This document shows positions 17,386 through 27,719 of a DNA stretch of 44,129 bases, piece after piece (within the stretch, counting starts at the first letter, position 1; each line of letters opens with the position of its first letter). The translations under genes were made by a program, and so were the position numbers. The notes beneath the pieces were generated by a model, which worked only from the letters and a program-made list of their open reading frames with translations, had not been told where the DNA came from and did not search any database. The stretch comes from Opitutia bacterium (GTDB taxonomy: Bacteria; Verrucomicrobiota; Verrucomicrobiia; Opitutales; Coraliomargaritaceae): NCBI GenBank assembly GCA_002862945.1, contig PKCJ01000114.1, positions 1-44,129 on the forward strand, given 5' to 3'.

Positions 17386-17743
17386 TATTTTATGTTATTA
17401 TTTTTCAGGTTGAGATTAAATTGTAGAAGTTGGGACTTGTAGGGAGCTGTTGTTCCATAGCAAGATTTATTCCATGGTTTCAATTGAATTTAGCCAATTG
17501 CACTATCGGGGCTTATTAATACACGTAAAGGCATAAGTTTCATTAATCCAATATGGTGCGTTATCGGGCTTAAAGTAAGCGAATCATCTTGACATCAGGG
17601 GGATTATTCATGTGATAAAATATAATTGAATTGAGCAACCCACTTGCACTTTTTAAAACGATAAGCACTCTACTGCAGTTATTTACAAACACCGCACAAA
17701 GCCACACACGTAAGTGACTTGTTATTAAAATTGGAATTTATTT
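17386..17743. promoter_or_regulatory. Divergent promoter region between gap and desaturase
   Basis: This A+T-rich 358-base region holds no supported gene. TTGACA at 17589-17594 is followed at 18-19 bases by a TGATAA-like -10 at 17613-17618, a candidate plus-strand promoter for the desaturase. A near-direct repeat, GCACTATCGGGGCTTA (17500-17515) and GCGTTATCGGGCTTA (17558-17572), may be a regulator site. Promoter assignment is by eye only. Confidence 0.4.
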
Positions 17744-18847
17744 ATGAAGATCAAAAATTGGGATATGTTCGCCTTTGTTCTCGCCTACCATATTGCGTTG
17801 GTGGCGCTACTACCCGCATTCATCAATGTATTTTCTTGGACATCGGTCGCATTCTTTCTCGTCACCTATATCCTAGGAGGCATGTCGATTACGGTGGGCT
17901 ACCACCGCCTATATGCCCACAAAGCCTACACAGCCAATCCATTTTTTGAGTGGTGCGTGCTACTCAGCTCAGCGCTCGCCTTTGAGATGTCGGCGCTCAA
18001 ATGGTCGCACGACCACCGAATTCATCACAACCACTGTGACACACAGAAAGATCCCTACTCCATCAAAAAGGGCTTTTGGTATGCTCACATTCTCTGGCTG
18101 TTCGATTACAAGCGCGACTTCGACAAAAGCCTAGTTGCAGACTTGATGAAGAATCCTCGCGTGGTAACGCAGGACAAACACTATGGCAAATTTCTACTCG
18201 CCGTTAACGTTGGCGTATTTTTCATTGGCTGGGCGCTGACTGGTAGCGCCCTAGCTTCTTTTTACATGGGCTTTCTCATGCGCATGGCGATGATTCACCA
18301 CTGCACATGGTTCATTAACTCACTCTGCCACACGTATGGCGCTAAAACCTACGCTCGTGAACTCAGTGCTGTAGACAATGCCATTATGGCCATACTCACC
18401 TTCGGCGAAGGTTACCACAACTATCACCACGCCTTCGCCGCCGACTACCGCAACGGTATCCGATGGTATCACTTTGATCCGACTAAATGGGCTATCTGGA
18501 CGGCTGCAAAACTCGGGTTAGTGAAAGGCTTGCGCGTAATCAACGAAGTAACTGTTCTGAAATCTCTCGTCTCAAAAGATAAGAAAATGATCCTTGAGCA
18601 CATCAGCCACGATATGGACGAATGCGCCACCGAGCTTAAAGTTAAACTCGAAGAAATCTCCTTCGCATTCGAAGAAAAAGCCGCCGTCCTAATGGCAAAA
18701 CTCCGCGAGCTCAAACAAGCCAGCGCTGACCAAAAAAAGCAGCTGCAGAAAGAGGTCAAATCACTCCGCGCATCACTCAAATTAACTTGGGATGAGTGGG
18801 TAGAAGTAACTAACGTTGCCTCGAAGCAATACGAGTTTGCGCATTAG
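17744..18847 (+). CDS. Acyl-CoA/acyl-lipid delta-9-type fatty-acid desaturase with C-terminal coiled coil
   Basis: This membrane di-iron enzyme introduces a double bond into fatty acyl chains. The three histidine boxes are present: HRLYAH at 54-59, HDHRIHH ending at 95, and HNYHH at 225-229. Hydrophobic segments near residues 9-30, 34-52, 66-82 and 152-178 fit the four-helix desaturase topology. After ~residue 280 a charged helical tail of about 85 residues (EHISHDMDECATELKVKLEE onward) with heptad-like spacing predicts a coiled coil, which ordinary ~280-310-residue bacterial desaturases lack. A weak TGGAA lies upstream of the ATG at 17744. It is a single-gene unit closed by a terminator. Confidence 0.92.
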   Translation: MKIKNWDMFAFVLAYHIALVALLPAFINVFSWTSVAFFLVTYILGGMSITVGYHRLYAHKAYTANPFFEWCVLLSSALAFEMSALKWSHDHRIHHNHCDTQKDPYSIKKGFWYAHILWLFDYKRDFDKSLVADLMKNPRVVTQDKHYGKFLLAVNVGVFFIGWALTGSALASFYMGFLMRMAMIHHCTWFINSLCHTYGAKTYARELSAVDNAIMAILTFGEGYHNYHHAFAADYRNGIRWYHFDPTKWAIWTAAKLGLVKGLRVINEVTVLKSLVSKDKKMILEHISHDMDECATELKVKLEEISFAFEEKAAVLMAKLRELKQASADQKKQLQKEVKSLRASLKLTWDEWVEVTNVASKQYEFAH

Positions 18848-18874
18848 GCAAACAATTAGGGTAATTTCCCAAAA

Positions 18875-18905
18875 GGGATCTGGCTAAAGCCGGGTCCTTT
18901 TTTTG
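18875..18905 (+). terminator. Rho-independent terminator after desaturase gene
   Basis: A 9-bp stem (18876-18884 with 18889-18897, including G-U pairs) closes on a TAAA loop, followed by seven T, 28 bases after the stop. Confidence 0.85.
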
Positions 18906-18982
18906 TTCTAATAGCAATCTCGCAGCCCATACAAACGGTGAGTGCGAGTCCTACCTCGGTTACTCATCCCTAATTAATAGAC

Positions 18983-21412
18983 CTATTCTAGCCACAAGCC
19001 GCAACTCAGCGGCGGTAAGTGTATTTTTGTATCCGTAATTGGGATACGAGCAGAGCGGATACCATCTAAGTAAAAACGTTCTTGGTCGGCGATTTGTTTA
19101 AGCTTTTCTGGCTGTAGATCCTCGCACTCGATGTTGGCATATTCTAGGTGTGGGTTAATCGCATAAATAAGCTGGGCCGCGTCGACGGATTTGTCCGCAT
19201 TGAAAATTACGACCGCCGCACTCGAACCTTCGGCGAAGTAAAACTGCATGTAGCTCTCTCTGTGAGCACCGTCGCGGCGGAAGGCTTTTCCCAAATCCGA
19301 GCGGCGGAAGTGTATCCAATCGCGAAAGTAACCATGCGTACCTGAATAGACGTAGCGGCGATTATAATCGAGTGCATTAATATCGCCACGCTGATAGGTG
19401 TTTTCAATACCACGCTTTGAACGCAGAAAGTCCTGCCCCTGCGCAAGCATAGGGATACCGAGCGAGGCGAAGAGAAGTGATGCCATCAAGTGCGTGCGAC
19501 GGCGATCCAATAATGTGGGGTCAGAGCCATCCTCTTTAGATCGCTCGGTGATACGGTCGAGCCAACAATGATCATCATGCGACTCAGTGTAATTAATAGT
19601 CTGCGCAGCGAAGCGCGTCGTGCCAGGAGAGCCAGAGACGAAGTGTCGGAGAATCTCCTGGCTGCCCTCGCCTTTGACATACTTGGCAATGCACTCTCGG
19701 TAACCATCGTTCCACGAGGCAAAGCCGGTTTCTTTGAGCTCTTCTTGAATGTGACCACGAAAGCTCCAGGGCTCTGCAATTAGGATAAGCGAAGGTTTTA
19801 TATCCTTTAGCTCCACTTCAATATGGCGCAGCACTTCAATGCCAATCAGCTCAGCAAGATCAAAACGGAAACCATCCACATCGTATGTTTCGACGAGATG
19901 CTTTAAACTATCAATGATCAAGCGACGTCCCATCGGTGTATCGCAACGGAGATCATTACCGCAGCCGCTCCAGTTCATCAAATCGTTACCATTATTGACG
20001 TGGAAGTAGTAGTATTTATCGATAAAAAGTAGGTGATTCGGCTCCCCAACGTGATTATAGACGACGTCGATGATTACGGCCATATCTAGCTCGTGGAAGT
20101 CTTGAACCAAAGCGCGAAATTCTTCGATCTGAGAAGCCTTCTCCGGCTCCGCAGCGTAGCTACTCTCGGGCGAAAAGTAGTTTACCGTCATATACCCCCA
20201 GTGATAGTCCTCACGATTTTCGTTATCAAACTCTTGGATTGGCTGCAATTCAACCGCGTTGACACCGATCTCTTTCAGATAGGAGCCTTCAGCTTTGAGC
20301 CATTTCCGCAAGCCCGCGTAGCCTAAGCGTTCTTGAGCAGTTAGATCAATCGGCGCATGGGCTGTCAAATCACGCACGTGGGCTTCGAGTATTACGAGAT
20401 CGTGCCAAGCCGGCGGGATGAAGGCTTGCTCAACTTTGGCCAGACGTTCGGGCGCGACCACGATACCAGGGCCACGGCAGCTGACACAGGCCTTGGCGTA
20501 GGGATCCAGAATCGGAAACGAATCATCAAAATGCGAAGTGCCCTCGACATTTGAACCGCCAACGCGATAAGAGTAGTAATAGTTATCAAGATTTTGATCG
20601 ATGATCAGCTCCCAACTTAGCCCATCGATACAAGCCATAGATTTAGTCACTGTATCACTACCATCTAAGTTTTGACCATAACATAGTTTAACCGTAGCCG
20701 CACGTGGCGCGAAGAGACGAAAAGTCGTCTTGTCTTCCTCTACAACAGGACCCAGGTCGAGATCTGTTTTCACCGACGTGAGAAATTGCGTACGGGGCAA
20801 TTCATGAGATTCTTCGATTTTGGCATCCCGCCAGATGATCTTCTCGTTGCCGACAGGCTGGTAACCGTGCGGTGTATGAAAACGAAAGATCTGTGTGCCA
20901 GTTTGTTCTGGGTTGAACTGAAAATTTAAAGCACCTTCACGATCGATAAGATTAGGTGCGCTATCCGGCACATCAAGCCATTCACCCTTGTCAGTGACGA
21001 ACTTGAAGGCGAATTGCTTGCCATCTGGCATATACTTGAGCGGCACATGCAACTCGTAAGTTGTCTCGGGATCATCACTGATCGGCTTGAGCTCCCACTT
21101 TGATTGGCCGACGGCTTTTTCCCAATTACTAATGTCACTACCCAGAAAAACGCGCACCTTGCGATCCAAGAGTTGTGGATGGCGGTGCGAACGGACGGCA
21201 AAGACACAAGTATTGTTGCAGTGGTAGTATCGAAAAAAACTTCCGCACTCCTCAGGCGATAAGCGCTCCAATTCTGAAAATGGCTGCTCTACAGGACCGA
21301 GTAAAAGCGGCGGCAAAGCCGTCGCGCTGCACCAGTCCGAAGAGAGAAAAATCAAGCCCGAGTCCCTTGATTCCCAAAATGCGTGTGTGATTTGTTTAGT
21401 TTCCTTAGCCAT
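18983..21412 (-). CDS. GH13 alpha-glucan debranching enzyme (pullulanase/isoamylase type)
   Basis: The 809-residue protein hydrolyses alpha-1,6 branch points in glycogen- or pullulan-like glucans by family membership. The catalytic barrel has [20 protein letters not shown] (nucleophile Asp), [10 protein letters not shown] (acid Glu) and NYTESHDDH (third acid). Upstream, [18 protein letters not shown] marks a CBM48 domain (residues ~225-320). Another beta domain at ~75-185, with [15 protein letters not shown], resembles a glycogen-binding module. No signal peptide is evident at the MAKETKQ start, so it is probably cytoplasmic and used for glycogen turnover. Exact specificity (pullulanase or GlgX-like) cannot be fixed. 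It is divergent from mnmA. Confidence 0.88.
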   Translation of the reverse strand: MAKETKQITHAFWESRDSGLIFLSSDWCSATALPPLLLGPVEQPFSELERLSPEECGSFFRYYHCNNTCVFAVRSHRHPQLLDRKVRVFLGSDISNWEKAVGQSKWELKPISDDPETTYELHVPLKYMPDGKQFAFKFVTDKGEWLDVPDSAPNLIDREGALNFQFNPEQTGTQIFRFHTPHGYQPVGNEKIIWRDAKIEESHELPRTQFLTSVKTDLDLGPVVEEDKTTFRLFAPRAATVKLCYGQNLDGSDTVTKSMACIDGLSWELIIDQNLDNYYYSYRVGGSNVEGTSHFDDSFPILDPYAKACVSCRGPGIVVAPERLAKVEQAFIPPAWHDLVILEAHVRDLTAHAPIDLTAQERLGYAGLRKWLKAEGSYLKEIGVNAVELQPIQEFDNENREDYHWGYMTVNYFSPESSYAAEPEKASQIEEFRALVQDFHELDMAVIIDVVYNHVGEPNHLLFIDKYYYFHVNNGNDLMNWSGCGNDLRCDTPMGRRLIIDSLKHLVETYDVDGFRFDLAELIGIEVLRHIEVELKDIKPSLILIAEPWSFRGHIQEELKETGFASWNDGYRECIAKYVKGEGSQEILRHFVSGSPGTTRFAAQTINYTESHDDHCWLDRITERSKEDGSDPTLLDRRRTHLMASLLFASLGIPMLAQGQDFLRSKRGIENTYQRGDINALDYNRRYVYSGTHGYFRDWIHFRRSDLGKAFRRDGAHRESYMQFYFAEGSSAAVVIFNADKSVDAAQLIYAINPHLEYANIECEDLQPEKLKQIADQERFYLDGIRSARIPITDTKIHLPPLSCGLWLE

Positions 21413-21533
21413 GCTATGATTTCTTTTTTGCGGTAGTGTCTAACAAGCGCAATACCCATTCCAAGAGAATCTAGGAAAATCAAAGCCTTCAGATAGTTGA
21501 CGCCAATGCCGACGACGACTTAGTGTCCCGCAG

Positions 21534-22604
21534 ATGAAGAAAATCCTCGTAGCGCTTTCGGGCGGTGTCGACAGCGCCGTGGCGGCTTGGCTCCTCAAAG
21601 AGCAAGGTTATGAAATCTCGGGTGCCTATATCCGTACATGGATGAATGAGGAAATGCCACTAGCCGATTGTCCCGCGCAGCAGGACATCGAAGACTCCCG
21701 CGCGGTAGCCATGCATCTCGGAATCGACTACGAGATTGTCAATCTGGTCAACGAATACCGCGAGCATGTGGTCAACTACTTGGTCGACGGTTACCGGCGC
21801 GGTATCACGCCCAACCCAGATATCATGTGTAACCGCGAAATGAAGTTTGGTATTTTCTTAGATTACGCGCTCGAAGCTGGCTTCGACGGTATAGCGACAG
21901 GACACTACGTGCGTAAGCTGACCAAAGACGATGGTAGCTACGACCTACTTGAAGGTCTCGACAAAAATAAGGACCAGACCTACTTCCTCGCGCTACTACG
22001 CCAAGCGCAGATACAGAAAGCGCTCTTTCCTCTAGGTGAGCTCAAAAAGCCCCGCGTGCGTACGTGCGCGCTGGAGCAAAATTTACCCAATGCTACGAAA
22101 AAAGACAGCCAAGGCATCTGTTTCCTTGGCGACATGAATATCAGCCGTTTTTTAGAGCACTACATCGAAGACAAACCAGGGAATATAGTGAACCCAGAGG
22201 GCAAAGTGCTTGGTCAGCACCGCGGTCTACATCGCTACACCACAGGGCAACGACGGGGCATCGGCGTGCCGTCGAATACGGATAACGAGTTCTACGTGGT
22301 GACTGGCCTCGACATGGAGCGAAACGAACTCATCGTCGCGTTCGATCAAATCGACTCGCCGGGACTCTTTACCTCAGAGGTCGAAGTCTATGACTTAAGC
22401 TTTCTCAATCGCCCCGTGACCAAGTCCTGCCGCCTGCTGGCGAAGCCCCGCTACCGGGATCCTTCACAGACGATTACTTACACGCCAATCGACGACAAAC
22501 GTGCAAAAGTAACTTTCGACGAGCCACAACGCGCGCTCTCTCCAGGACAGATTATTGCTCTTTACGACGGTGACCAACTTCTTGGCGGCGGCTTTTACAA
22601 ATAG
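21534..22604 (+). CDS. mnmA: tRNA-specific 2-thiouridylase MnmA
   Basis: This enzyme makes 2-thiouridine at the wobble position of Lys, Glu and Gln tRNAs, using ATP and relayed sulphur. The 356-residue length is standard. The PP-loop SGGVDS is at residues 9-14, catalytic Cys99 is in [11 protein letters not shown], and Cys196 is in SQGICFLGD; together they form the cysteine pair of the mechanism. GHYVRK, KDQTYFL and the C-terminal beta barrel ([17 protein letters not shown]) are present. The upstream gap with the divergent GH13 gene is 121 bases. Confidence 0.97.
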   Translation: MKKILVALSGGVDSAVAAWLLKEQGYEISGAYIRTWMNEEMPLADCPAQQDIEDSRAVAMHLGIDYEIVNLVNEYREHVVNYLVDGYRRGITPNPDIMCNREMKFGIFLDYALEAGFDGIATGHYVRKLTKDDGSYDLLEGLDKNKDQTYFLALLRQAQIQKALFPLGELKKPRVRTCALEQNLPNATKKDSQGICFLGDMNISRFLEHYIEDKPGNIVNPEGKVLGQHRGLHRYTTGQRRGIGVPSNTDNEFYVVTGLDMERNELIVAFDQIDSPGLFTSEVEVYDLSFLNRPVTKSCRLLAKPRYRDPSQTITYTPIDDKRAKVTFDEPQRALSPGQIIALYDGDQLLGGGFYK

Positions 22605-22703
22605 GCAATTAGAGATTACGAATTACTATTTGAGGCACTCTATTCATTTAGAAAATTTTAATAGAGTTTGCGCTCGCAGGCCCTTCGACAGATGCTAGAT
22701 GCC

Positions 22704-23498
22704 ATGACGCCAATCAAACTAATTTCATGGAACGTAAACGGTATCCGCGCCGCTCTTAAAAAGGGCTTACTCGATTTTATTGATAGCGAATCTCCGGACG
22801 TACTATGCCTACAAGAGACTAAAATTTCAACCGATCTCGTCGAGGACTTCAGCTTTGAGGCTTACCCCTACGTTTACTGGAACTGCGCTGAGAAAAAAGG
22901 ATACTCTAGCACCGCGATTCTCAGCAAAACAAGGCCGCTCAGCATACGCAACGGACTTGGCATCGAAAAACACGACAAAGAAGGCCGCGTCATTACCGCG
23001 GAGTTTACCGACTACTTCCTTGTCACCGTCTACACGCCCAACTCACAGAACCATGACGAAAACAAGCGTCCCCGCCGCCTCGATTACCGCACAAAGGAAT
23101 GGGATGTCGATTTCCTTGCCTACGTCAAAAGCTTAGAGGCAGTAAAACCCGTTATCTTTTGCGGCGACCTCAACGTCGCCCATAACGAAATCGACCTCGC
23201 CAACCCAAAGACGAATCGAAGGAACGCTGGTTTTACCGAGGAAGAGCGAGCTAGTTTCGATGCCATCGTCGAGGCCGGCTTTATCGACAGCTTTCGCCAC
23301 CTCTACCCCGATGCCACCGAACGCTACACTTGGTGGTCCTACCGTGCCGCCGCACGAAAGCGTAACATCGGGTGGCGCATCGACTATTTCTGCGTCTCAG
23401 TAGGAATACAAGACCGCATCGCTCAAGCCGATATCCTCGACCAAATTGAGGGCTCAGATCATTGCCCCGTGCTATTGGAATTGGCTCCAATCACTTAG
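22704..23498 (+). CDS. xth: Exodeoxyribonuclease III (AP endonuclease)
   Basis: This Mg-dependent DNA-repair enzyme cleaves at abasic sites and degrades 3' ends. The 264-residue protein shows the family N-terminus [21 protein letters not shown], the metal ligand in LCLQETKI, then [25 protein letters not shown] and GSDHCPV with the catalytic His. The frame extends upstream to a TTG at 22668, but the ATG at 22704 sits just before the first beta strand and is preferred. It is a stand-alone gene 99 bases after mnmA. Confidence 0.94.
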   Translation: MTPIKLISWNVNGIRAALKKGLLDFIDSESPDVLCLQETKISTDLVEDFSFEAYPYVYWNCAEKKGYSSTAILSKTRPLSIRNGLGIEKHDKEGRVITAEFTDYFLVTVYTPNSQNHDENKRPRRLDYRTKEWDVDFLAYVKSLEAVKPVIFCGDLNVAHNEIDLANPKTNRRNAGFTEEERASFDAIVEAGFIDSFRHLYPDATERYTWWSYRAAARKRNIGWRIDYFCVSVGIQDRIAQADILDQIEGSDHCPVLLELAPIT

Positions 23499-23648
23499 CC
23501 AGTATTATTGATTAAATATTAAACTCGCCTTTACTATAGTAAGCCGCTCACGCCACCTCTGATAAGGCATAAATCACTTTCGCATATATTAGAATACTAA
23601 CCCTTTTCGACTAGGCAAGTTGGTAGATTTTCAAGCTCCTAATATTAA

Positions 23649-24623
23649 ATGTTCACCAAAAACAAGGAAGAGAGTATTAGCGGACTTGGCGAAGTCGCGC
23701 TGATCGCAAAGATCCGTCACTGGCTCGGTGCCATCTCGCCTAATAGCCCGCAAGGCATGGGCGACGACTGCGCAGTGGTCGATCGGCCAAAAGGTCTGAA
23801 GCAAATTTTGACGACCGATAGCCTAAGCTATGACCAGCATTTTGATGGCAGCATCTCCGCCCACGACGCGGGTGCCAAATTAATCAAGCGCAACCTAAGC
23901 GACATCGCGGCGATGGGCGGACGCCCAGGCGAGGCATTACTCAACCTACTCTGCGGCAGCGATCTCCGTACTGATTGGTTAGCAGCCTTTTTTGAAGGCA
24001 TCTCCCACGCTTGCCGGGAATACGAACTGCCCATCGTAGGAGGCGACACAAGCACTTTACCCAATGGGCAGTTTACCGCAGTTCTCAGTCTAACTGGCTA
24101 TTTAACAAAACCTCCCTTGCTCCGCAAGGATGCACAAGCTGGCGATACACTCTACGTCACCGGCACACTTGGCGGTAGCCTTTTAAAAAAACACCACAAT
24201 TTTGAACCAAGATTAAACGAAGGCCAATGGTTGGCCCAGTCGATGGCATGCAGTGCGCTGATGGACATAACCGACGGCCTCGCCAAAGATCTAGGTGAAA
24301 TCATCCCCGACGAATGCGTAGCCTATCTTGAACTGAGTAAAATCCCTCTCTCGGATGCAGCCCACCAATGCGCCAAAGCGAGCGGTCGACCCGCAATGGA
24401 GCATGCCTTTTGCGACGGAGAAGACTATGAGCTACTCCTGGCTGTAAAAAAAGAAACCCAGCTAGAGGTCTTTGAAAGGCAATGGCGGCAAAAATTTCCA
24501 GGCACTCCACTCAGCCAGATTGGACAACTAAGAAAGGGCCAAAGTAAAGTCCCCTACATAGATTCTAAAACCCAAGAAGCCTTGCCGTGGATCAAAGGTT
24601 TTGAACATTTGATTAACCAATGA
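23649..24623 (+). CDS. thiL: Thiamine-monophosphate kinase
   Basis: This enzyme phosphorylates thiamine monophosphate to thiamine diphosphate with ATP, the last step of vitamin B1 cofactor synthesis. The 324-residue protein has the AIR-synthase-like fold: GMGDDCAVV (Mg/ATP site), [48 protein letters not shown] and DGEDYELL. No TPP riboswitch is recognised upstream. The stop overlaps the tsaE start by 4 bases (ATGA), so the two are translationally coupled. Confidence 0.95.
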   Translation: MFTKNKEESISGLGEVALIAKIRHWLGAISPNSPQGMGDDCAVVDRPKGLKQILTTDSLSYDQHFDGSISAHDAGAKLIKRNLSDIAAMGGRPGEALLNLLCGSDLRTDWLAAFFEGISHACREYELPIVGGDTSTLPNGQFTAVLSLTGYLTKPPLLRKDAQAGDTLYVTGTLGGSLLKKHHNFEPRLNEGQWLAQSMACSALMDITDGLAKDLGEIIPDECVAYLELSKIPLSDAAHQCAKASGRPAMEHAFCDGEDYELLLAVKKETQLEVFERQWRQKFPGTPLSQIGQLRKGQSKVPYIDSKTQEALPWIKGFEHLINQ

Positions 24624-25060
24624 GTGAGCTTGAAAAAAAACTAATGGCCGGCATCTGTTCGAGAAGTGCCGCTGAGACTGAGGAGCTTGCAGCAAGGATA
24701 GGAGCGATTTTACCAGTCGATACCGTACTCGCATTGCACGGCAATCTTGGCGCAGGTAAGACCACATTTGTTCGAGGACTCGCCCGCGCGTGGGCCATTC
24801 AAGAAGCTATCACTAGTCCGACCTTCAACCTCTATACGATCTACAGGGGCGACCGACAGCTCATTCACCTAGACGCTTATCGCCTAGGCTCAGGCGCCGA
24901 TCTTGACGCCCTCATGATCGAAGACTTTTTACAGCCTCCTTGGTGTTTTGCCGTGGAGTGGCCAGAGCATATACCAGACGCGCTTCCTCAAGATGCCTGG
25001 CGTTTATTCTTAACGATAAACAAAGATCAGAGTCACCAGATTAGATTGGATCCCCTTTGA
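24620..25060 (+). CDS. tsaE: tRNA threonylcarbamoyladenosine biosynthesis ATPase TsaE
   Basis: TsaE is the small ATPase that helps TsaB-TsaD form t6A37 on ANN-reading tRNAs. The 146-residue protein has Walker [20 protein letters not shown] (around 38-56), switch [18 protein letters not shown] and the closing [13 protein letters not shown] motif, all family hallmarks. It overlaps thiL by 4 bases. The 286 bases after it (25061-25346) contain no supported gene, only an A+T-rich stretch near 25296-25318 that may be the promoter of the secretion operon. Confidence 0.95.
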   Translation: MSELEKKLMAGICSRSAAETEELAARIGAILPVDTVLALHGNLGAGKTTFVRGLARAWAIQEAITSPTFNLYTIYRGDRQLIHLDAYRLGSGADLDALMIEDFLQPPWCFAVEWPEHIPDALPQDAWRLFLTINKDQSHQIRLDPL

Positions 25061-25346
25061 TTAAGCATACCAGTTTAAGGCCTATCTCGTCCGAATCAAA
25101 GAAGGCTTGGCATCCCTGATGTAAGCACTCATACCCCAAACCTAAGCCCTCTAGCTCTGTGAGGACTTCAGACTCAATACTGTGGCCTGCAGTCGCTTCG
25201 TAAAACCAAAAACACGGTAAAAACCCTCGACAGTAACCAACACAGAAACCTTAGTGTATACCCATTATCCCTTAACGAAAACACCACTAATTTAGAACGT
25301 TTATATTGTATCGTCTAATTAGTGAATAACCCGAGAGTCCCGACCT

Positions 25347-25796
25347 ATGAAGCATTCAAGACAATTAAATACCGCACAACGCAAGGGTGGTTTCAGCTTA
25401 CTCGAAATCCTGATTGCCATTGCTTTAGTTGCATTGCTTGCGAGCGTCGCACTCAACCAACTAACGGGTATTTTTGGCGAAAACCAAGAAGAAGCTGCTC
25501 GACTTTTTGTGACCAGTAATTCCGAACTGGCATTGACCCGATACCGCTTGGATGTAGGCAATTTTCCCACTACTGAACAAGGCTTAGATGCACTTCTAAA
25601 AGCACCTGCCGGCAAAGAAAATCGCTGGGAAGGCCCATATATCAAAGAAGCACCGATCGATCCTTGGGGAAATCCTTATCAATACCGCTTTCCGGGCGCT
25701 CGTAATATCAGCGGCAACCGAAGCTTTGATATCTGGTCACTCGGCTTGGATGGAGTAGAGAGCGGGGATGATATTGGAAACTGGACCAGCCAGTAG
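25347..25796 (+). CDS. gspG: Type II secretion major pseudopilin GspG
   Basis: GspG forms the main shaft of the secretion pseudopilus in the inner membrane and periplasm. The 149-residue protein has a short basic leader, the prepilin peptidase site G/FSLLE with Glu+5, then a hydrophobic helix ([16 protein letters not shown]). The C-terminal domain is diagnostic for Gsp[39 protein letters not shown] and [10 protein letters not shown], which carries the calcium-site region. It is the first gene of a nine-gene operon. No GspE or GspF gene precedes it. Confidence 0.95.
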   Translation: MKHSRQLNTAQRKGGFSLLEILIAIALVALLASVALNQLTGIFGENQEEAARLFVTSNSELALTRYRLDVGNFPTTEQGLDALLKAPAGKENRWEGPYIKEAPIDPWGNPYQYRFPGARNISGNRSFDIWSLGLDGVESGDDIGNWTSQ

Positions 25797-26286
25797 ACCT
25801 CGCTCGCAGGCTGGTTTTACCCTGCTTGAGATCATTATAGTTTTTGCGCTAATCACACTAGCATCTGGTGTGATCATCACAAATTTCACGTCCTTCCTGG
25901 ATTTTGATGATAAAATTAATCCCGAAGATTCCTTGCGCTCAGCGATTCGTTACGCCCGTTTTCAAGCCGCAAGTAACCGTAGCGTAGCGACCTTAATCTA
26001 TGATGCTGAAACTGGGACCTTAGTCGTCGTTGGAGGAGAGAGCTTCCAATTAAACTCAAACTTCGGACGTGAGGGTCGCGGTGAAATACGTTTCTACCTA
26101 ATGCCGCCAGCCGAAGGTTTGGATCGGTTTCCGGATGCCAAAAGCAGCCTAATGGAAACGAAAAAGCTCAGCTTTGCCCCAGATCGCAGCTCTAGCCCTT
26201 TTGTGGTAGAAATCGATACGGGTGAAGGCGCACCAAAGCGATTCATCTTCGACCCATTTTCCAGCTTAGTAAGGAGCGAAGAATGA
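25768..26286 (+). CDS. gspH: Type II secretion minor pseudopilin, GspH-like
   Basis: The 172-residue protein has a prepilin signal, [22 protein letters not shown], with Glu+5 and a single N-terminal membrane helix. [25 protein letters not shown] resembles the GspH/FimT region after the helix. The GspH call rests on gene order (second after gspG), size and this segment. The ATG at 25768 overlaps gspG by 29 bases, and no better start is visible before the leader. It likely caps the pseudopilus tip together with the next proteins. Confidence 0.8.
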   Translation: MILETGPASRPRSQAGFTLLEIIIVFALITLASGVIITNFTSFLDFDDKINPEDSLRSAIRYARFQAASNRSVATLIYDAETGTLVVVGGESFQLNSNFGREGRGEIRFYLMPPAEGLDRFPDAKSSLMETKKLSFAPDRSSSPFVVEIDTGEGAPKRFIFDPFSSLVRSEE

Positions 26287-26789
26287 GCACTAGTGAAGCT
26301 CAATACTCACGACTTGACACTCAACACTCGCAAAGCAAGCGCTTCGCTGCTTTTACCCTCGTTGAGGTTCTCGTCGCAGTCGCGATCTTTGCGATGGCTG
26401 CGTCCGTTCTTATGTCAGCTTTTGTCAACGCACTGCTGTCGAGAGAAAGTGCCACCAAATACGACCTTCTCAATGCCGATATCCGCGCAGTGCGCATGCA
26501 ACTGTTACTAGAACCTAACCTCGAGGATGCCGAAGACGGTGATGAATATGAAACTGTCCACAGCGGGGAAGCCTCCTGGGAAGCTCAGGTCGTACCGACG
26601 AACGTAGTCGACCTCTTTCAAGTGATACTTAGCATCCGTTTCAGTGAACCGCCTGCAGGTCTCGTCGCCGACTACACAGAAACACTTTACTTGCTGCGCC
26701 CCACTTGGTCTGAAAGCGACGAACGTTCCGATCTACTACAAGATAAACGCGAAGCACTCGAAGACACCAGGAGGGATTTTGATTTCTGA
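26283..26789 (+). CDS. gspI: Type II secretion minor pseudopilin, GspI-like
   Basis: The 168-residue protein has a hydrophilic leader of about 22 residues, then A/FTLVEVLVAVAIFAMAASVLM, a type IV prepilin signal with Ala at -1 instead of Gly and Glu at +5. The C-terminal domain is short and acidic. Gene position between gspH and gspJ, plus the TLVEVLVAVAIFA sequence typical of GspI, support the assignment. It overlaps gspH by 4 bases (ATGA) and touches gspJ by one base, so translation is coupled. Confidence 0.82.
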   Translation: MSTSEAQYSRLDTQHSQSKRFAAFTLVEVLVAVAIFAMAASVLMSAFVNALLSRESATKYDLLNADIRAVRMQLLLEPNLEDAEDGDEYETVHSGEASWEAQVVPTNVVDLFQVILSIRFSEPPAGLVADYTETLYLLRPTWSESDERSDLLQDKREALEDTRRDFDF

Positions 26790-27718
26790 TGATACATCTG
26801 CGCACTCAGTTTAAAGAAGTTTCTACCTTGTCATTGAGAGGTGCTTGTTTTGCTCGACCGGAGAGAGGCTATCGCAGTAGTCAAAACTCTCCTTCCAATA
26901 CTCGCGGCGTCGCTGCATTCACCTTACTCGAAGTCATCCTAGCCGTTTCGATTGCGGGCGCACTGCTCGCGGGTGCTGCCACCTTGATGGTCTCGGTAAC
27001 GGATACTTGGCTCGAACGACAAGACCAGCACTTCTTCGAAGATCATGTCGACGGCGTCACCGAGTTCCTCCAAGCCAGCTTCTCCATGGCCGGTACCGAG
27101 ATCGTTCTAGGCGATGATGAAGAAAGTGGCGGATCGACCTCGAATGAATCAGGCAATAGCAATATCGAAACAGACGACTCTCAATTGACAGTAGACATCT
27201 CTGGAAACAATAATTTGGAGGGTGCTAGTTCAATGGAGGGCAATACAGAGTCCACAACTGGCAGCGGTCTCGTCCGTGTTTGCGAAGACCCCATCGACTG
27301 GTCAAAGCCACCCGGTTTCGCCAACTACCAAAACCCGCTGCTACACTTTAAGCTAAGAGGCACTCCGCCATTGCTCGTGCAAACAGAAAACGCACCCATC
27401 ATCGGCGTCGAAGCGTTTCTCTATTTTGAAGACAACGAAGGCCTCAGCCTACTTTGGTATACGCCGCTGCAAGAAGACTCCGAGGATCTCGAAGACCTAC
27501 GCCGCACTGCGCTCAGCGACCTCGTCACTAGAGTAGAATATGTTTATTGGGACGAACGCTTCGAAAAATGGGAAAGCGAAACCGAGCCCAAAGAGGGTGA
27601 AGGCGACGATCAATTTATACTCCCACGCTTCATAAAACTCACATTTGAATACGAAAGTGTCACTAAAGAGCGCACCCTTACGATCCCTGTAACATCAAGG
27701 AAAGCATTTATCTTCTAG
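26789..27718 (+). CDS. gspJ: Type II secretion minor pseudopilin, GspJ-like, with acidic Ser/Asn-rich insert
   Basis: The 309-residue protein is longer than usual GspJ (~200). A long basic leader of about 42 residues precedes the prepilin site A/FTLLEVILAVSIAGALLAGAA. Residues ~105-160 are a low-complexity acidic Ser/Asn/Gly/Thr insert that is hydrophilic and probably disordered. LVTRVEYVYWDERFEKWESE and the C-terminal IPVTSRKAFIF fit the GspJ-type fold. The function is tip assembly with GspI and GspK, inferred from order. A shorter leader start further in cannot be excluded. Confidence 0.75.
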   Translation: MIHLRTQFKEVSTLSLRGACFARPERGYRSSQNSPSNTRGVAAFTLLEVILAVSIAGALLAGAATLMVSVTDTWLERQDQHFFEDHVDGVTEFLQASFSMAGTEIVLGDDEESGGSTSNESGNSNIETDDSQLTVDISGNNNLEGASSMEGNTESTTGSGLVRVCEDPIDWSKPPGFANYQNPLLHFKLRGTPPLLVQTENAPIIGVEAFLYFEDNEGLSLLWYTPLQEDSEDLEDLRRTALSDLVTRVEYVYWDERFEKWESETEPKEGEGDDQFILPRFIKLTFEYESVTKERTLTIPVTSRKAFIF

Positions 27719-27719
27719 A

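Noticed and set aside
23499-23648. TPP riboswitch before thiL
   Set aside because: The conserved CUGAGA-type core was not found.
25061-25270. Minus-strand open frame of about 71 codons between tsaE and gspG
   Set aside because: It has no credible start codon, no recognisable motif and overlaps the end of tsaE; probably chance.
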